The notes beneath the pieces are model-generated. The model was not told where the DNA came from and did not search any database. It worked only from the letters and a program-made list of their open reading frames with translations. Below are positions 1-11,827 of a DNA stretch of 64,000 nt, piece after piece (within the stretch, counting starts at the first letter, position 1; each line of letters begins with the position of its first letter). The stretch is from the NCBI GenBank assembly GCA_009193035.1, contig SWDT01000140.1, positions 46,948 to 110,947 on the forward strand. The letters run 5' to 3'. Position numbers and translations under genes: made by a program. Origin of the DNA: Halicephalobus mephisto. Taxonomy: Eukaryota; Nematoda; Chromadorea; Rhabditida; Panagrolaimidae.

Positions 1-1521
1 TCTTATTGCGTCTAATTTTACGAACAGAAGAACTGTAGGTAGGAAGTTCAGCCAAGACGTTGATCAGTTACAAATGACGAAACAAGCTAGACACAAAAAT
101 TAGCCGAGTTGTACTCCTCCATCAGAAGTCTACATGTCTTTCCGTCTTTCATTATCATAGCTTTCCGAACGGATACTAGACTAGGAACTAAGGTTCCAAA
201 AGTAATATCATTCAATGGAGCTTCTCATTCATGATATTTCAGTGTTTTTATAGAATTAATTGTCCGGAAATTCGCAAACTACCCCTTGTGAAGTTAAACT
301 TTCCATCAATCATAAAAGTTGAATAAATGAATGCTACAGCGAAATTTTTTTCATTAATCGCTTTGTTTAAAAAATTATGTTCTTAATCGAAAACAATGTT
401 ACAGTCGCTGATATCGTTTTTATCATAATTAACTAAATTCCATGGATACATGTTTATTTTTGAATTTTCCATGAAGAAGAAAAATGCACTTTCGTATATT
501 AAATAATCATATTCTCTGAATCGACTTCAAAGACAAAAAGTATTCATGTTGCAATAGAATACAAGTGTCTTTTGTTCGATTTTTAGTCGGCAAATAGTTC
601 TTAAACTGTTGTGCTGAAAATAAAGAACTTATTATAATGTCATTTGTTAGTAATTTAACAGAAATTCATATATATGTTTGAATTTGAGCATGATTTAACT
701 TTTTTTGTATTCTTATGTGTTCGATACGGCTACAGATACGGAAACTGAAGTTCAACCGGACCAATAACTTACTCAAACCCTGAGGCATCACTTTACTAGT
801 AGTCAATCATTTGAGTTTTACTTTTGTATTTAACGTTTATAAAGAGCTTTTACCACTCTCATTCGTTCAAATATTACTAGATATCATAATTCAACAGTAC
901 CATTATGAAAAAACAAACATCTGTTGAGAAAAATAAACAGACACTTGATTAAGTATATGCATGAACAGTACTTTTCTATTATTATTCAGAAATCGTTCTA
1001 CTTACTGGTTTCAAAAGATTCAGAAGCAGTTTCAATACAATATATTATAGAAAGTGATTCAATGAAACTTACTTATAACTTCCTATTTACCCAAATTGTA
1101 CCTACAATTTATAGATATATATCAATAAGAATTGAGATTATTGTTGATCATGTAGTGGCATTTGAGGAAATAATACAAAAGTCAGCTGTGAATTAATTTC
1201 ACAAGTATTCAGGAGAGTGTCTGCATCTGTTTAAAATACGACAGATTTTCGAGAATGCAAATGGTTTATTTATCTTCCGATCACAAGAGAAAAATAAATT
1301 ATAACCTCTCTATTAGATATTTTCAAACTTAATGTAATTAAGAAGTACGAAACTTTTTTCGCTTAATCTAAAATCTCAAAGATGTTTGACATAAAATACG
1401 TGTTCCTTACCCAAATTCAAATACTTCTAAATTTCTGTACTGGGAAAAGTCCAAGATTACGTAGAATGCATCTTAAGTAATAATTTTTATTGAAAAGTAA
1501 AAATGTTTAATTAAATGAAGT
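1..1521. other. Intergenic, AT-rich
   Basis: No convincing coding exon is visible on either strand. The longest open stretch (924-1196, plus) has poor protein-like composition and runs into a dispersed repeat, so it is not called. The segment holds the downstream flank of the minus-strand chloride channel gene and one copy of a roughly 195-bp repeat at 1160-1355. Confidence 0.6.
1160..1355 (+). repeat. Dispersed repeat, copy 1
   Basis: This segment, from about 'GTCAGCTGTGAATT' to 'AGAAGTACGAAACTTTTTT', is almost identical to 8738-8932 in the same orientation, with a few substitutions and one short indel. No clear terminal repeats or coding capacity are visible. It may be a non-autonomous element or part of a larger duplicated block. 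Confidence 0.85.
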
Positions 1522-3785
1522 CTAGACTGCCATGTAGGGCTCCAAGTACTTGGTCCAGTACTGTAATTCATCGACTTATAAATTATTTAAAAAAATTAAA
1601 ATTGCTTACAGTGATATTGAAGATCATGAAGCAGACGGGGAAGAGGATTCTGCTCATCAAATCTATCCTTCTGGATCTTTCACAATATCTGATGTTCCAC
1701 AAAGTCCCCCACCAGGTATTGGTTCTCGGGAGGATGATGTCGGCGTTGATGACTCTGGTGTCGGCAGCGTTGTTCAAGATCAAAGAATTCGCTGTTTCGG
1801 TACCATATTCGTCGTGCTTAGCATGTGGGGAAATTAAATTGGACTCCATCACAAATTGGGCCTGATGCTGATGACGATGACTTTGTCTTATGATGTCCTT
1901 TCTGGCCGCCCAATTCACAAGAGCAAATTCCAGAAAAGCTCCGAAAATAAAGACAAGACAGACTCCGATCCAGATGTCAATCGCCTTCATGTAGGACACC
2001 GAAGGCAGATTCTGATTCACCATACTAGCTTGAGTTGTCATCATCAGCAAAGTTATCATCCCCACGGTCACCCTCGCCGGGATAGCGTCCTTATCCATCC
2101 AGAACGAGATCCAGGACACAACTACCAACATGAAGCTTGGGATATACCTAAAAGACCATATTATTAAAAAATAAAAAATTAAACACAATTGCTGGGACAG
2201 AAACTAGACTAAAAAGAAAGTAACCAAAGAGAGCCTGGATATCAAGGACTTTAGAATACTGTAGGGTTTGAGTGAAGTTCTCTGCCATCTTTTGTGGGAG
2301 ATATATGATTACTATCTGTACCTTGTTGTTGAAGTAAAGATTAGTGATATTCTTCGTTTCTATCCTAACAATTATATTATTAAAAAAATTAAAAAGTAAA
2401 TATTATTGTGAAATTGTCCTGATATGAATTTTTAGAACTTCAAGTTTTGGATGTTGATTTTCAAAGTTATTATTGGATTCTGAAAGATATTAGAAGTTTC
2501 TATGAAATTCGGGAAATCTTCTAGAATCTCTCACTGAATTCTCAGATCTTCTAGAAGGTCCTATAGTATTCTAAAAGGTTCTGAAAATCAATACAAGATT
2601 CTGAAAAGCTCCGGAAATCCCAGAATCTTTCGTAAAATTCGGATTTTGAATAACCAATACAGTAATCAACTTACAATTGAAATAGATAATAACTAAATTG
2701 CCGTTTTAATTCAATAATGGCTTTGAGACAACTGTAGGCCCCAGTGTTGGTGACTGAAGTGCAATTGCCTGCGATTACTTTGTTGAGAACGAAGGACGGG
2801 AGACTCTTATAGAGTCCGGCTTTTATCTGGATGGGATAGCCCTTTTTCCAGTGATATACGATGTCCGAAGTGGTGTAACCATAAGAGGAATATTCGATGA
2901 AACAAGTCTGGATGTCGAGAGGGTAGTTGTTGAGAGCCATAGGGCAGTTGAGGGTCAGAGTCAATCTACAAGAGTACAATATCCTCGCAGTGCCGTTGTA
3001 GACTCTGATGAGCATGTTCGGTTGGTCAATGTCGTGTCGTTTTCCGTCTTTTTCATTCTGGAAAACCGTATCCGGAAACCAGATTTTCTGTCCAGGAGAC
3101 AGTACGACATAGGGCAAAGTGTCCGAATAAAAAAGGAGCCTTTCGTCGACCCATTCTTCTCGGAATGTGAATTGTATACTGTACTCCATATTGACATCAT
3201 CCACTTTCGATATGCTTCTGAGGTACATGTTTACCGTAACGTCGACAGGCGAGTCTTCGACGTTCGGGTCCAGGGTTCCCCGGGGCCTGACCCTCCAGTC
3301 GTAACTCTCGGGGCCTCCTTCCAAGAATTTCTTGATTATCTTCTGTTCATCCAACAACCTCTCATATCTGGAAATATATTTTTAAAGATAATTATTTTTT
3401 TAATTAGGAAAATCATTAAAATTTCTGTTTTTTAAAATATATTTTTAGTGATTCTGAAAAACTTCCAAATTGCTTCATCATTTTTTTGGATTGTCTGCAG
3501 ACTTTTAGGAAAACTCAACTCAAATGGATAAACAAAAAATACCAAAAGTTGAAAACAGCAAGAAATCCTAAAATAAAGTGATTCAAAAAACAACAGAGTT
3601 TTGATTTCTAAGTTGCCCAGAAACAATTGTTTTTTAGAAAGGAATTTCCAGACATGGACGAATTATGTCTCGTTTTGAAGGGAAAATTAGTTGACATACC
3701 TTTTGTGAACTTTTCCATTGAAGTTCATTTCCGATCCTTCGCCTACTGTCGATTGATGAAGCAGGATTATTAGCTGAAGAAACAT
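1522..3785 (-). CDS. Glutamate-gated chloride channel subunit (Cys-loop receptor)
   Basis: Four exons on the minus strand: 3785-3700, 3367-2675, 2147-1610 and 1560-1522, giving 451 residues with all phases consistent. The first exon encodes a signal peptide (MFLQLIILLHQ). The extracellular domain has the first Cys loop (C-PMALNNYPLDIQT-C) and a second Cys pair (C-TSVTNTGAYS-C), as in GluCl and glycine receptors. The M2 pore segment PARVTVGMITLLMMTTQ is of the anion-selective type. M3 contains DIWIGVC, and M4 ends the protein at WTKYLEPYMAV. Overall it looks like the AVR-14/AVR-15/GLC family that mediates glutamate inhibition in nematode neurons and pharynx and is the ivermectin target. A TTTTTCAG acceptor at 3837-3839, about 50 nt before the ATG, is a likely trans-splice site. 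The exact paralogue is not decided. Confidence 0.95.
2226..2285 (+). repeat. Short dispersed repeat inside the GluCl intron
   Basis: The stretch around 'GCCTGGATATCAAGGAC' followed by 'AATACTGTAGGGTTTGAG' and 'GAAGTTCT' is related to two longer copies at 47350-47430 and 47566-47640. It lies in the 527-bp third GluCl intron. Confidence 0.5.
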
Positions 3786-4054
3786 AGTAGTGAAGACGAT
3801 CCGGGATTTTCGATACCTTGATCCTGTCCATAGGACCTGAAAAACTCGTTTTAGTTACTATAATGGAATTCTTTTTTTTTTCCAAATTAATAGAAAAAGT
3901 TTAAATTTTTTGAAATTATTGTTTTAAGATAAATATTTGAATTAAGATGGATTCTACGTAATTTTGGACTTTAGGCACAGAAATTTAGAAGTGCTTAAAT
4001 TTGGATAAAATGTAGAATGGGATAGTGGGACCCACAATTCTGAATCTGGTGCCA

Positions 4055-4285
4055 GAATTCGAGGTTCTGAAGTTTGAGAAAGCATAACTCCATTAGATGA
4101 AACCTAATCGACTTCTTTTTAAAATCATATCTATCCCCAGAGATCTCCAACTTTTCTCTAGACACTGACTTTTGAAGTGGTGTTTGAAGGAGGGATTCTG
4201 AAATCTGTTTTCTTTTATTTCTATTTATTATTATCTAAATGAATCGTAAGAGATCTGAATTTTATATGCACTGATAACTCATAGA
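4055..4285 (+). repeat. Left terminal inverted repeat
   Basis: Its reverse complement matches 7645-7880. The best conserved core runs from 'GAGAAAGCATAACTCC' at 4078 to 'TATATGCACTGAT' near 4275. Both arms share long identical blocks such as 'TCTATTTATTATTATC'. Confidence 0.85.
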
Positions 4286-4599
4286 GATCCTCAGTTTCAT
4301 CTGTAACATCCTGAACTATATTTTCATCGGACCTATATGTAATTGCCAACTGTTTTATTGATTCTTGTAAATGTTGATTTTTACATTTTTATTTTTCGCG
4401 AGAAAAAGCTATTTACTGCAGTAGGTTTGGGGATCTCCTGAAATTCGAATAAGTAGGAACTGTCCTCCTTTTTAGCTTCTTTTATTCGTTTGAATGTAAC
4501 ATCTATAATAACTTTATGTTTTTCATTCCTTTCTTGTTCAAATAAACTAATCAAAAATTTCTTGCTTCTGTCGTAAATTTAAATGACGTTTGGGTTTTT

Positions 4600-6330
4600 G
4601 AAATAGTTCATCCTTGTGGGAAAGTGGGAACTTCAAGATATTCATTCATTGTTTCTCCAAGTTTTGATATCCACAAAGAAGATGCGGATATTTCTTCATT
4701 TTCAACAGCATGTTCTTCAAGACAATTTTTGTACATGTGCAAAAAGCAATCAGTCATAGTTTGTGGCTCCTTTCGACCTTGTGAGGTCTCTTCATCTTCA
4801 TCAAGTTCTTTAAGCTCATGTGGAAGTATACGTAATTGCCAAAAATATGTTCTCTCGCTCAATTTAATGTTGGATTTCAGATTCTACTGACATATCATTT
4901 CGTGAACTGAAAATACTTCCGTGGATCACAATGTTCTTTTTTGGTATACAAATCCATCAATTCTGGTATATATTCTTTATATTCACCAACTCTAATTTTG
5001 TAAAATCGATGGACTCTGCCTCCATTCTTTACAGTTTTCCGATGAACGGAACATCTAATGTTTGGGAGTTTGGCCTTTTTCTTGTTCGCAGACTTGATCG
5101 GTGTTTTTAGAATCTTAATCTTGAGTTTTGTTAGTTGGCATAATATTTTTCATTATTAGAAAGAGTAGCCTCTCTTATTTTGTCATAGCATTAATAACTT
5201 CTTCAGGAGTTCCAACATCCTTCTGAACTAATGTTTCTCGAATTCTATTTTTTATTCGAGCAGCTTCACAGTCACAACTTGATTTTCCAGTTTGGACTTC
5301 AAAGAACACAACTTTCCTGATGTTTATTTGGATTTCTTTTGCAATTTTATGTAGTGAAATGAACATTTCGACCAAATAATAACACTCGGCATTGTCCAAT
5401 TGTAAAATAATTCTGTGAATCTTCCAAATTCTTAACTCTCTTAAAACATTTGTTATAAGAACTATAACAGACGTAGAATCTAAAAGTATAGTATAATAAT
5501 GGATACATATTGAAATAACTTGTTTTCATCAGAAGTCAGATAAACAAATATGTGCTCGGCAAGTTCATTTTGTATTCTTACAAGTACAAGTGTAATATAC
5601 CAAGGAATTCCACACTTTCCATAGTATTGATCTTGACATTCTCTATGATAACATGGTTTTAACTTTTGAACCCAATCCATTGTAATAAGAACTTCATCTT
5701 CTTGAGGATCGTTTGTCAGTAGTTGTTTGGTTTTTCACTATATACAGCTCAGAAAATATGTTAGCACATTCTTTTGACATCTTTGATGTTTTCCTGTATC
5801 ATAAAGGTATCTCTTCCAGCTGATTGCGTCTTTAGAATATTTTTTCTGCCGCTTTTCTTGGATTTCGTTGGCGATTCAGAACATTATTCATTTTGACACC
5901 ATTAGGATGTATAATTGTGTGTTCATGATCAACACATTTCACTTGGAAAGCTGTATTTTTCGGACCGGTAAGAGAATTCAAAATACAATGACTAGCAGAA
6001 TTGGGATTTTGCGATAAAAGAGATTTGAAAGTGGTTGTAGGTATTGTTGATTTTGCAACACATGATACTTTATAACTTTCACTTCCTATTGATCAATGTT
6101 TCTAGCTACTCATCAATCTTCTATTTGTTCTTTCAAGTCATCAAAAGCCTATAAATCAAGCATTTTGAATTGCATATTTAAATATATAACTTGCATCTCT
6201 TCCAAATGCAGTGAAAAAATCAGCCCATTTCGGACTTTTAACTGTTGTGGCAGAAGCCTTTTCTAAAAGATGCCATAACGTAGAATCTGGTAGCACTAAA
6301 TTTTCTTCTTTTCATCTCCGCTTCATACGC
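4600..6330 (-). pseudogene. Transposase remnant, uncharacterised metazoan family
   Basis: Read on the minus strand, several blocks in different frames look like one protein. They are LPDSTLWHLLEKAS (about 6280), DHEHTIIHPNGVKMNN (about 5920), DWVQKLKPCYHRECQ...GKCGIPWYIT (5680-5590), DNAECYY (5390), QTGKSSCDCEAARIKNRIR (5300-5240) and an acidic tail near 4860-4608. This order recalls a widespread family of long, poorly named transposase-like proteins in cnidarians, molluscs and nematodes that carry motifs such as 'FGKRGI.WHIT' and 'DNAGCYH'; this recollection was not checked by a search. Frameshifts and stops separate the blocks, so it is not functional. The Asp residues in DW and DNA could be catalytic remnants. 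Confidence 0.55.
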
Positions 6331-6529
6331 TTGCATCAGTTGCGCTCCTTGCTGTTATCAAACTACATTTGAAAACTGAAGTTTTTCTTCATTAGATGAC
6401 TTCACAGCTTTCATCCCTCATGGTAACTTGGTCACTACTGAGGAACTAAATGTGTAGTATTGAGAGTATGTTATTGGTTGGATGTCGATGGTGTGACACC
6501 TTGGAGCTCCTTGATTGGGCGGAAAACTG

Positions 6530-7152
6530 TTGATTCCTACTATTAGCAATTAAAGCCTGTTTATCTTAACATAAGCATAGAACAAAGAGGAAAGGTTCTC
6601 GTTTGACCGAAGTCAAACTCGGACCAGTCTAAAGCTGGAATTTCTCAAAACTCTCTAATACTTTAGCCTCGCCTCCTAGGCGTCAACTGACTGGTCGAAG
6701 CTTTGGGCATTCTGTCTAGGCCGTTTGCGGTTTAACTCCGATCTTTATGCCTACAAAACGACATCTAAATCACGTCTGGAAGGAACCAAAGAAGGAGAAA
6801 CAGGACTTACCGTCAGATTCAGTCAGACAAAGACAATTACCAAAACAAAGGAAGTGCTATCAACTTCGATACGAATAAAAAATCCGAAGCAGAAGCAGAC
6901 CTTCACTAGACAATAGAAGAAGCCGGAAATTAAACTTCACACCATAGTCAGGCATTTCGTGAAAGAGGTGTTGATATCAGAGAAGCAAAGATTGCAGGAG
7001 GAATAACATGCAGACAGAGAGTAGTTATTCCCAGTCCCTGACAGCTCGTATTAGGGTATAAAAAAGGGACTTTCTCCTTAACTAGGTAGGTTATACTTTA
7101 CCCCTATTGTCTATTCCTGCTATCATTAAACTCTGTGATCAAAAATCTAACA
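6530..7152 (+). mobile_element. Possible solo-LTR-like insertion inside the TIR element
   Basis: Base composition changes here to higher GC. The stretch starts near a TGTTGATT, contains a TATA-like 'GGTATAAAAAAGGGAC' at about 7055 followed by T-rich sequence and an ATTAAA, and ends near 'ATCTAACA'. TG..CA ends with an internal TATA box and polyadenylation-like signal suggest an LTR. No partner LTR or target-site duplication was found, so this is a weak call. Confidence 0.25.
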
Positions 7153-7644
7153 TCTTTATCACGAAAATTGTAATATAGTTCATTTAAATGATTATGACAA
7201 ATTTCCAAATCCAGCTTTTGATTACTTTCCAGTTTATTAGTTCATTTTAGAGAAAATCGACCGCTTCTGGGTAAAAGTAAATCTTCCAAATGTTCACAAT
7301 CATATAAATGCTTTACTTTAATAGTGTTTTTGACTTCTCGCAAACTAAACGCATTATTATAAGAAACGATAAAAGAAAACTCACGTTTCCATTGAGTCTC
7401 AATATTGGCTAATTTCGTTGATGAACTTAGGTAAAAACATTAGCTAACTTTTCATTTCATATTTTTAAAATTACAATCAGTTTCAATTATATTTCCCAAA
7501 GTAAATATAATAAGCAACACAAACATCATCATCAAACTTTACTCTTGTTCAATTTTAAATTCTAAATACACATTGGAGCAATGGACTGAAAAGAAAGCCA
7601 ATGGATTATTGATATCGCACCCTATTGTGCATTATAGAGGACCC

Positions 7645-7880
7645 TAAAGGTCATCAGTGCATATAACATTCAGATCTCTTACGATTTATTTAGATAATAA
7701 TAAATAGAAATAAAAGAAAACAGATTTCAGAATCCCCCTTTCAAACACCACTTCAGAAGTCAGTGTCCAGAGAGAAGTTAGAAATCTCTGGGGATAGATA
7801 TGATTTTAAAAAGAAGTCGATTAGGTTTCATCTAATGGAGTTATGCTTTCTCAAATTTCAAACTCCAAATTCTGAAGGTC
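7645..7880 (-). repeat. Right terminal inverted repeat
   Basis: Inverted partner of 4055-4285. An open frame that crosses it (7763-8047) is a by-product of the repeat and not a gene. Confidence 0.85.
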
Positions 7881-9137
7881 AACCTCAAAGTCTGAAAGAT
7901 GCTAGAATTTTCTACAAGACTAATAAAAAACAATTTGGAAATTGTCTTAGTTTTTTGATTTTTATAACGCTAAATTTCCACCCAACTACAGTATCCTCAA
8001 ACTTACCATTTTTCCTCGAATTAGGGACATTTTCGGATTTCCGTTAGATTTTTGTTCTTCTCCTAAAATTTCACTCTAATTTAAAAAGGACAGAAATAAA
8101 ACGGCATTCAATCTGGCTTTTCGAAATATGTAAGAGTGAGAACCTAATCCCTTTCTGATAACCAACCCAAGTGAAGCCGTTTCCTGGGTAACGAAGAGTA
8201 GCAGTTACTGCTTAAGGTTTGTAACTACACTGAAACCGTATTACTTCATTCAACCTTGATCTTGTAGGATATAAATAGAATAGACAAGTTGAATGTTCAA
8301 AGGAAAAAGGTAAATTTCAAATTGCTTTAACTCCACAGATGTTGAACAAACTTTCACAATTTTTCATTTCGGGTAATTTTACTGTTTCATTTACAATCAA
8401 GAATATTAAAATTAAAAAAGCATTAAGAAATATATTTTATATAAGTTTATACACACAAAAAGGTACATTAAAATGGCTCTGATATACCAGATACATTGTA
8501 TTTGATATACTGATGGATTAAATATATCCAGTACATTGGAGCATTTTAATGTACTCTTTTTTACGTTTTCCAGTAGTCCAAAAAAGTACCTTTTATTTGG
8601 ACGAAACTTACCTAAAATGGGCAAGTTATACTTATGAATACTAAATTTAAAGTTAAAATTAGTTTTTATGATTTGGGGTTCAGAATTCAGGATTCTGAAG
8701 TGAATCACTTAATTCTGGTTTAATGTTTGGAATTTTTTGAAGAATTAGTATAAAAGTCAGCTGTGAATTCATTTCAAAAGTATTCAGGAGAGTGCATCTG
8801 TTTAAAATACGACAGATTTTCGAGAATGCAAATGGTTTATTTATCTTCCGATCACAAGAGAAAAATAAATTATAACCTCTCTATTAGATATTTTCAAACT
8901 TAATGTAATTGAGAAGTACGAAACTTTTTTATTTCTGAAAAAATAAATGTATAAAATTCTTTATCTTTGTTAAAAACGACAAATAAATAATTATCTCTGG
9001 GAAATTCGTACTATTCCGTTATATAAGGAAACGTTTTAAGTTCTAATAGATATCACTTCGGTAACGGAAAACAGTCTATGATTCTATAATTAATTCAGTT
9101 GTCTTTATAAAAGTGGGATTCGTGAGGAACTAAATGC
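7881..9137. other. Intergenic, upstream of the lectin gene
   Basis: No exon is recognised. It contains the second copy of the dispersed repeat (8738-8932). A TATA-like 'CTTTATAAAAG' near 9105 lies just before the lectin reading frame. Confidence 0.6.
8738..8932 (+). repeat. Dispersed repeat, copy 2
   Basis: Direct-orientation copy of 1160-1355. It ends about 200 bp upstream of the C-type lectin gene. Confidence 0.85.
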
Positions 9138-10184
9138 TTGTTTTCCATTAGTTTTGAAATTTTCCTTGTTACTGCAATTCAAGAATCAATTACACCCCCA
9201 GCTGGAAACTGTCCTGATGGAACGTTGGAAGCTCCAAATCATGTTTGCTTCAACTTCTTCAGTGATCGTAGAACTTTTCCCGACGCTGAAAGCTCATGTT
9301 TATCATTGGGCGGACATCTAGCTGTTGTTGATTCTTTATTTACAAATACGTTTTTAGCTGGTAAGATAAAATCAACAATAACTGATTTCTTAATACCTAC
9401 TTTAAAAAACGCCGCAGATTTGGATTCGGATGACTTCTGGATCGGAGCACATGTGTACACAAACCTTGCTTGTCAACCTTGGGTTTGGACGGATAACAAA
9501 AAATTGGTTGCTCATTCAGATTGGGCCAATGGAGAGCCTTCTGGAGGAAAGCCTTCTGGAGGAGAGACTAGTGGAAGTAGTTGTGCAGCAGCGTCTGTTC
9601 TAGATGGAACTTGGAGTGCCGTTGATTGTAGTTCAGCTAAGCCTTACGTCTGCGAAGTTCCTCGTGTCATATCTTCTTGTCCAGATCAGTGGATTTCCTT
9701 CAAATTAACCAAGTCTTGTTACGAAGTTTTCTTCAATGCAACCTGGCAAGATGGTGAGAATTTCTGCCGAATGCAAAACGCTCATCTGACTTCAATCCAT
9801 AGCCAAGAAGAGAGCAATTTCATCATCAGTAAGTTTTTCCGAATATATGTTAATAAGTACTAATGTGTTAATTTAGACATAGCCGATAGTGGAGAAGATA
9901 AAGGTGATCCTAATGAGTGGATCGGACAAACTTGGATAGGACTATCCACTGACCAAAACGACAACCAGTGGCTGACGTGGACTGATGATTCTGTCGTAGA
10001 TTATTTAAATTGGAATATTGCACAACCTGATTTCATAACTACTGACAAGTGCGTATTTCTCGTTACTGATCGTATAGTAGGAACAAATTCCAATCATGGT
10101 TTTGGTTTTGAAAATTCTAGATGCAACAATGTTTTGAGAAATTACGTTTGCAAAAAACCAGCAACTCTTCTAAATATCAATTAA
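9138..10184 (+). CDS. Secreted C-type lectin with two CTLDs
   Basis: Two exons, 9138-9828 and 9877-10184, joined by a 48-bp intron, give about 332 residues. The first C-type lectin-like domain runs from CPDGTLEAPNHVCF to PYVCEVP and carries WIG and WVWTDN signatures plus an unusual Ser/Gly-rich insert (EPSGGKPSGGETSGSS). The second runs from CPDQWISF to YVCKKPA with WIGLS and a QPD motif (galactose-type Ca2+ site in canonical lectins). The intron splits the second CTLD. The family acts outside the cell and is often induced by microbes in nematodes; ligand binding here is inference. The start is odd: the frame opens at a TTG (9138), while the nearest ATG (9134) is in another frame with an immediate stop. 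An upstream exon or a sequence error may hide the true signal peptide. A broken copy of domain two lies at 15477-16245. Confidence 0.85.
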
Positions 10185-11827
10185 AAGCGTTATTTATGGC
10201 TATAATAAATCTGTTAACAGGAAAACTTCAAAACATGTAAAGTACAATCTTAATTTTCCCATATCTGAACTCAGAAGAATTTCTTGATTTCCATAAACAG
10301 ATATAGTTGCAGTTCAGAAACTTCAAAGCACACTAGACCCGGGATAAATAAATAACTCTCCTTTGTACTATGATTATTGTAGGAACGAAAATGTCCATCC
10401 ATTAATTAACTTTATTCACTGTTCTTTCTTACAAACCATTTAGTAATTGAAGAATACTAATTCTTGAAAACAAGAAAGTTTGATTTGAAAACACGAAAGA
10501 AGTTAGTGCTAAGAATATCGTAGATTAATATTCTCATGGTGCAAGTTCTGTGGTTGAACAATTTATCGTTTTTGTAATATTGAATATTCCTACAAAAAAT
10601 CAAGTCATTTTTGATACATGAGATTTGAGAAACAAGTGATTTCGGGAAATTCCCCGAACGACGAGAAAACATTGACGTTTGATCGCATCACTTTCGTTCG
10701 TTTTTGATAGTTAAACGTACATCAATTCAGAAAACCCCATCTTCTTTGGAACGCAGGTCTCTCGAACTACCGTAATTCTTAACTATTTAGTTTTTCATTT
10801 CAGCTGAAGCTATGTTACTCATACTTGGTTATGAAGTCACAGATCTCGCTCTGACGTTCAGAATTTAGCGGTTAGGGGAGATGTTGATAAATGTCTAAGT
10901 ATTATGAGAGCAATGAGAACAGAACTGAGAGGAAAACATTGGACTTCATGGGATTAACATCAAATGAACTCTATAAGAATATATATTCAAGTATTTTAAA
11001 CCATCATTCTTGTGAAATACGTTTAAAACAGTTATAATTGTTTTTCATTACTGCATAACACTGTCATCTGTATGGATTGCAGTTCCGGTGCTAGAATTAC
11101 ACTACACCTTCTTGATTTTCCAATATGACTAGTAAATCTAGAGATTATACTTGATCAGAGAATTGCAATAAAATTCCTATTGTCATTCACAAAAACCATA
11201 CTGAAACATATTTTGCGTAAGTTGCTCTTTTCAGATTTCTAAATTAGACAATGATCAAAATCGATAAATGCAAGAAAAAAAAGTTCGAACAACTTTATAT
11301 TGGACTCATTTTTCCAATTTGTGGATCTTGTCGAATCGTGGAAATATCCACTCTTCCAGAGGATAGTCTACACAGACATTTCGACATCAGATTCGAGAAT
11401 TTTCTGATGATTCATAAATAAATCACGTGATTTAGTTTTGTCTTCTAAACTATGTTCCCTCGCAGACCATGTTGTGATTCATCGAAAAAACAACTTTTAA
11501 TAGATATTCACGTTTATTAACATCCGATGTTTGGTCATTATTCACTTTTGTTTAAGGAAAGTCATAACGAAGAGAGATCACATTGCATCCTCCTACTAGT
11601 GACGTATGAATCAAAAAAACGTCATGACCCACCCTTCACTGCATTATAAATTCCTTTTATTGAACGCATTAGTAATTGCGCTGCCTGAGCAACAAGGTTG
11701 TTTCGTTAGTTGAACAGAAAAAACCTAGGATAATACCGACATATTTTTATTATTTACGAATTTCTTCATCATTTTGTAATTCGCCGCCCTACTACTCTTC
11801 ATTAAGTGTGAGTTGTATATAAAGCAG
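10185..11827. other. Intergenic
   Basis: No supported exon or RNA gene. A TATA-like 'GCATTATAAATTCC' at about 11640 could serve the plus-strand gene that starts at 11828. The open frame at 10457-10672 (minus) has poor composition and no splice or start context. Confidence 0.55.

Larger units (their letters stand above)
4052..7880. mobile_element. Decayed DNA transposon with long terminal inverted repeats
   Basis: Two inverted repeats of about 200-230 bp (4055-4285 and 7645-7880) face each other with roughly 90 percent or higher identity. They enclose 3.4 kb that holds frame-broken transposase-like segments on the minus strand. The outer limits are approximate because similarity fades gradually, and no clean target-site duplication could be read. 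The element has probably also been invaded by a second sequence at about 6530-7150. Confidence 0.75.

Noticed and set aside
924..1196. Plus-strand open frame of 90 codons
   Set aside because: Poor composition, no acceptor or start context, and it runs into a dispersed repeat.
2851..3435. Long plus-strand frame opposite the GluCl exon
   Set aside because: Mirror of the strongly supported channel exon; no domain of its own.
7763..8047. Open frame over the right TIR
   Set aside because: Created by the inverted repeat; the matching sequence at the left TIR has no equivalent gene.
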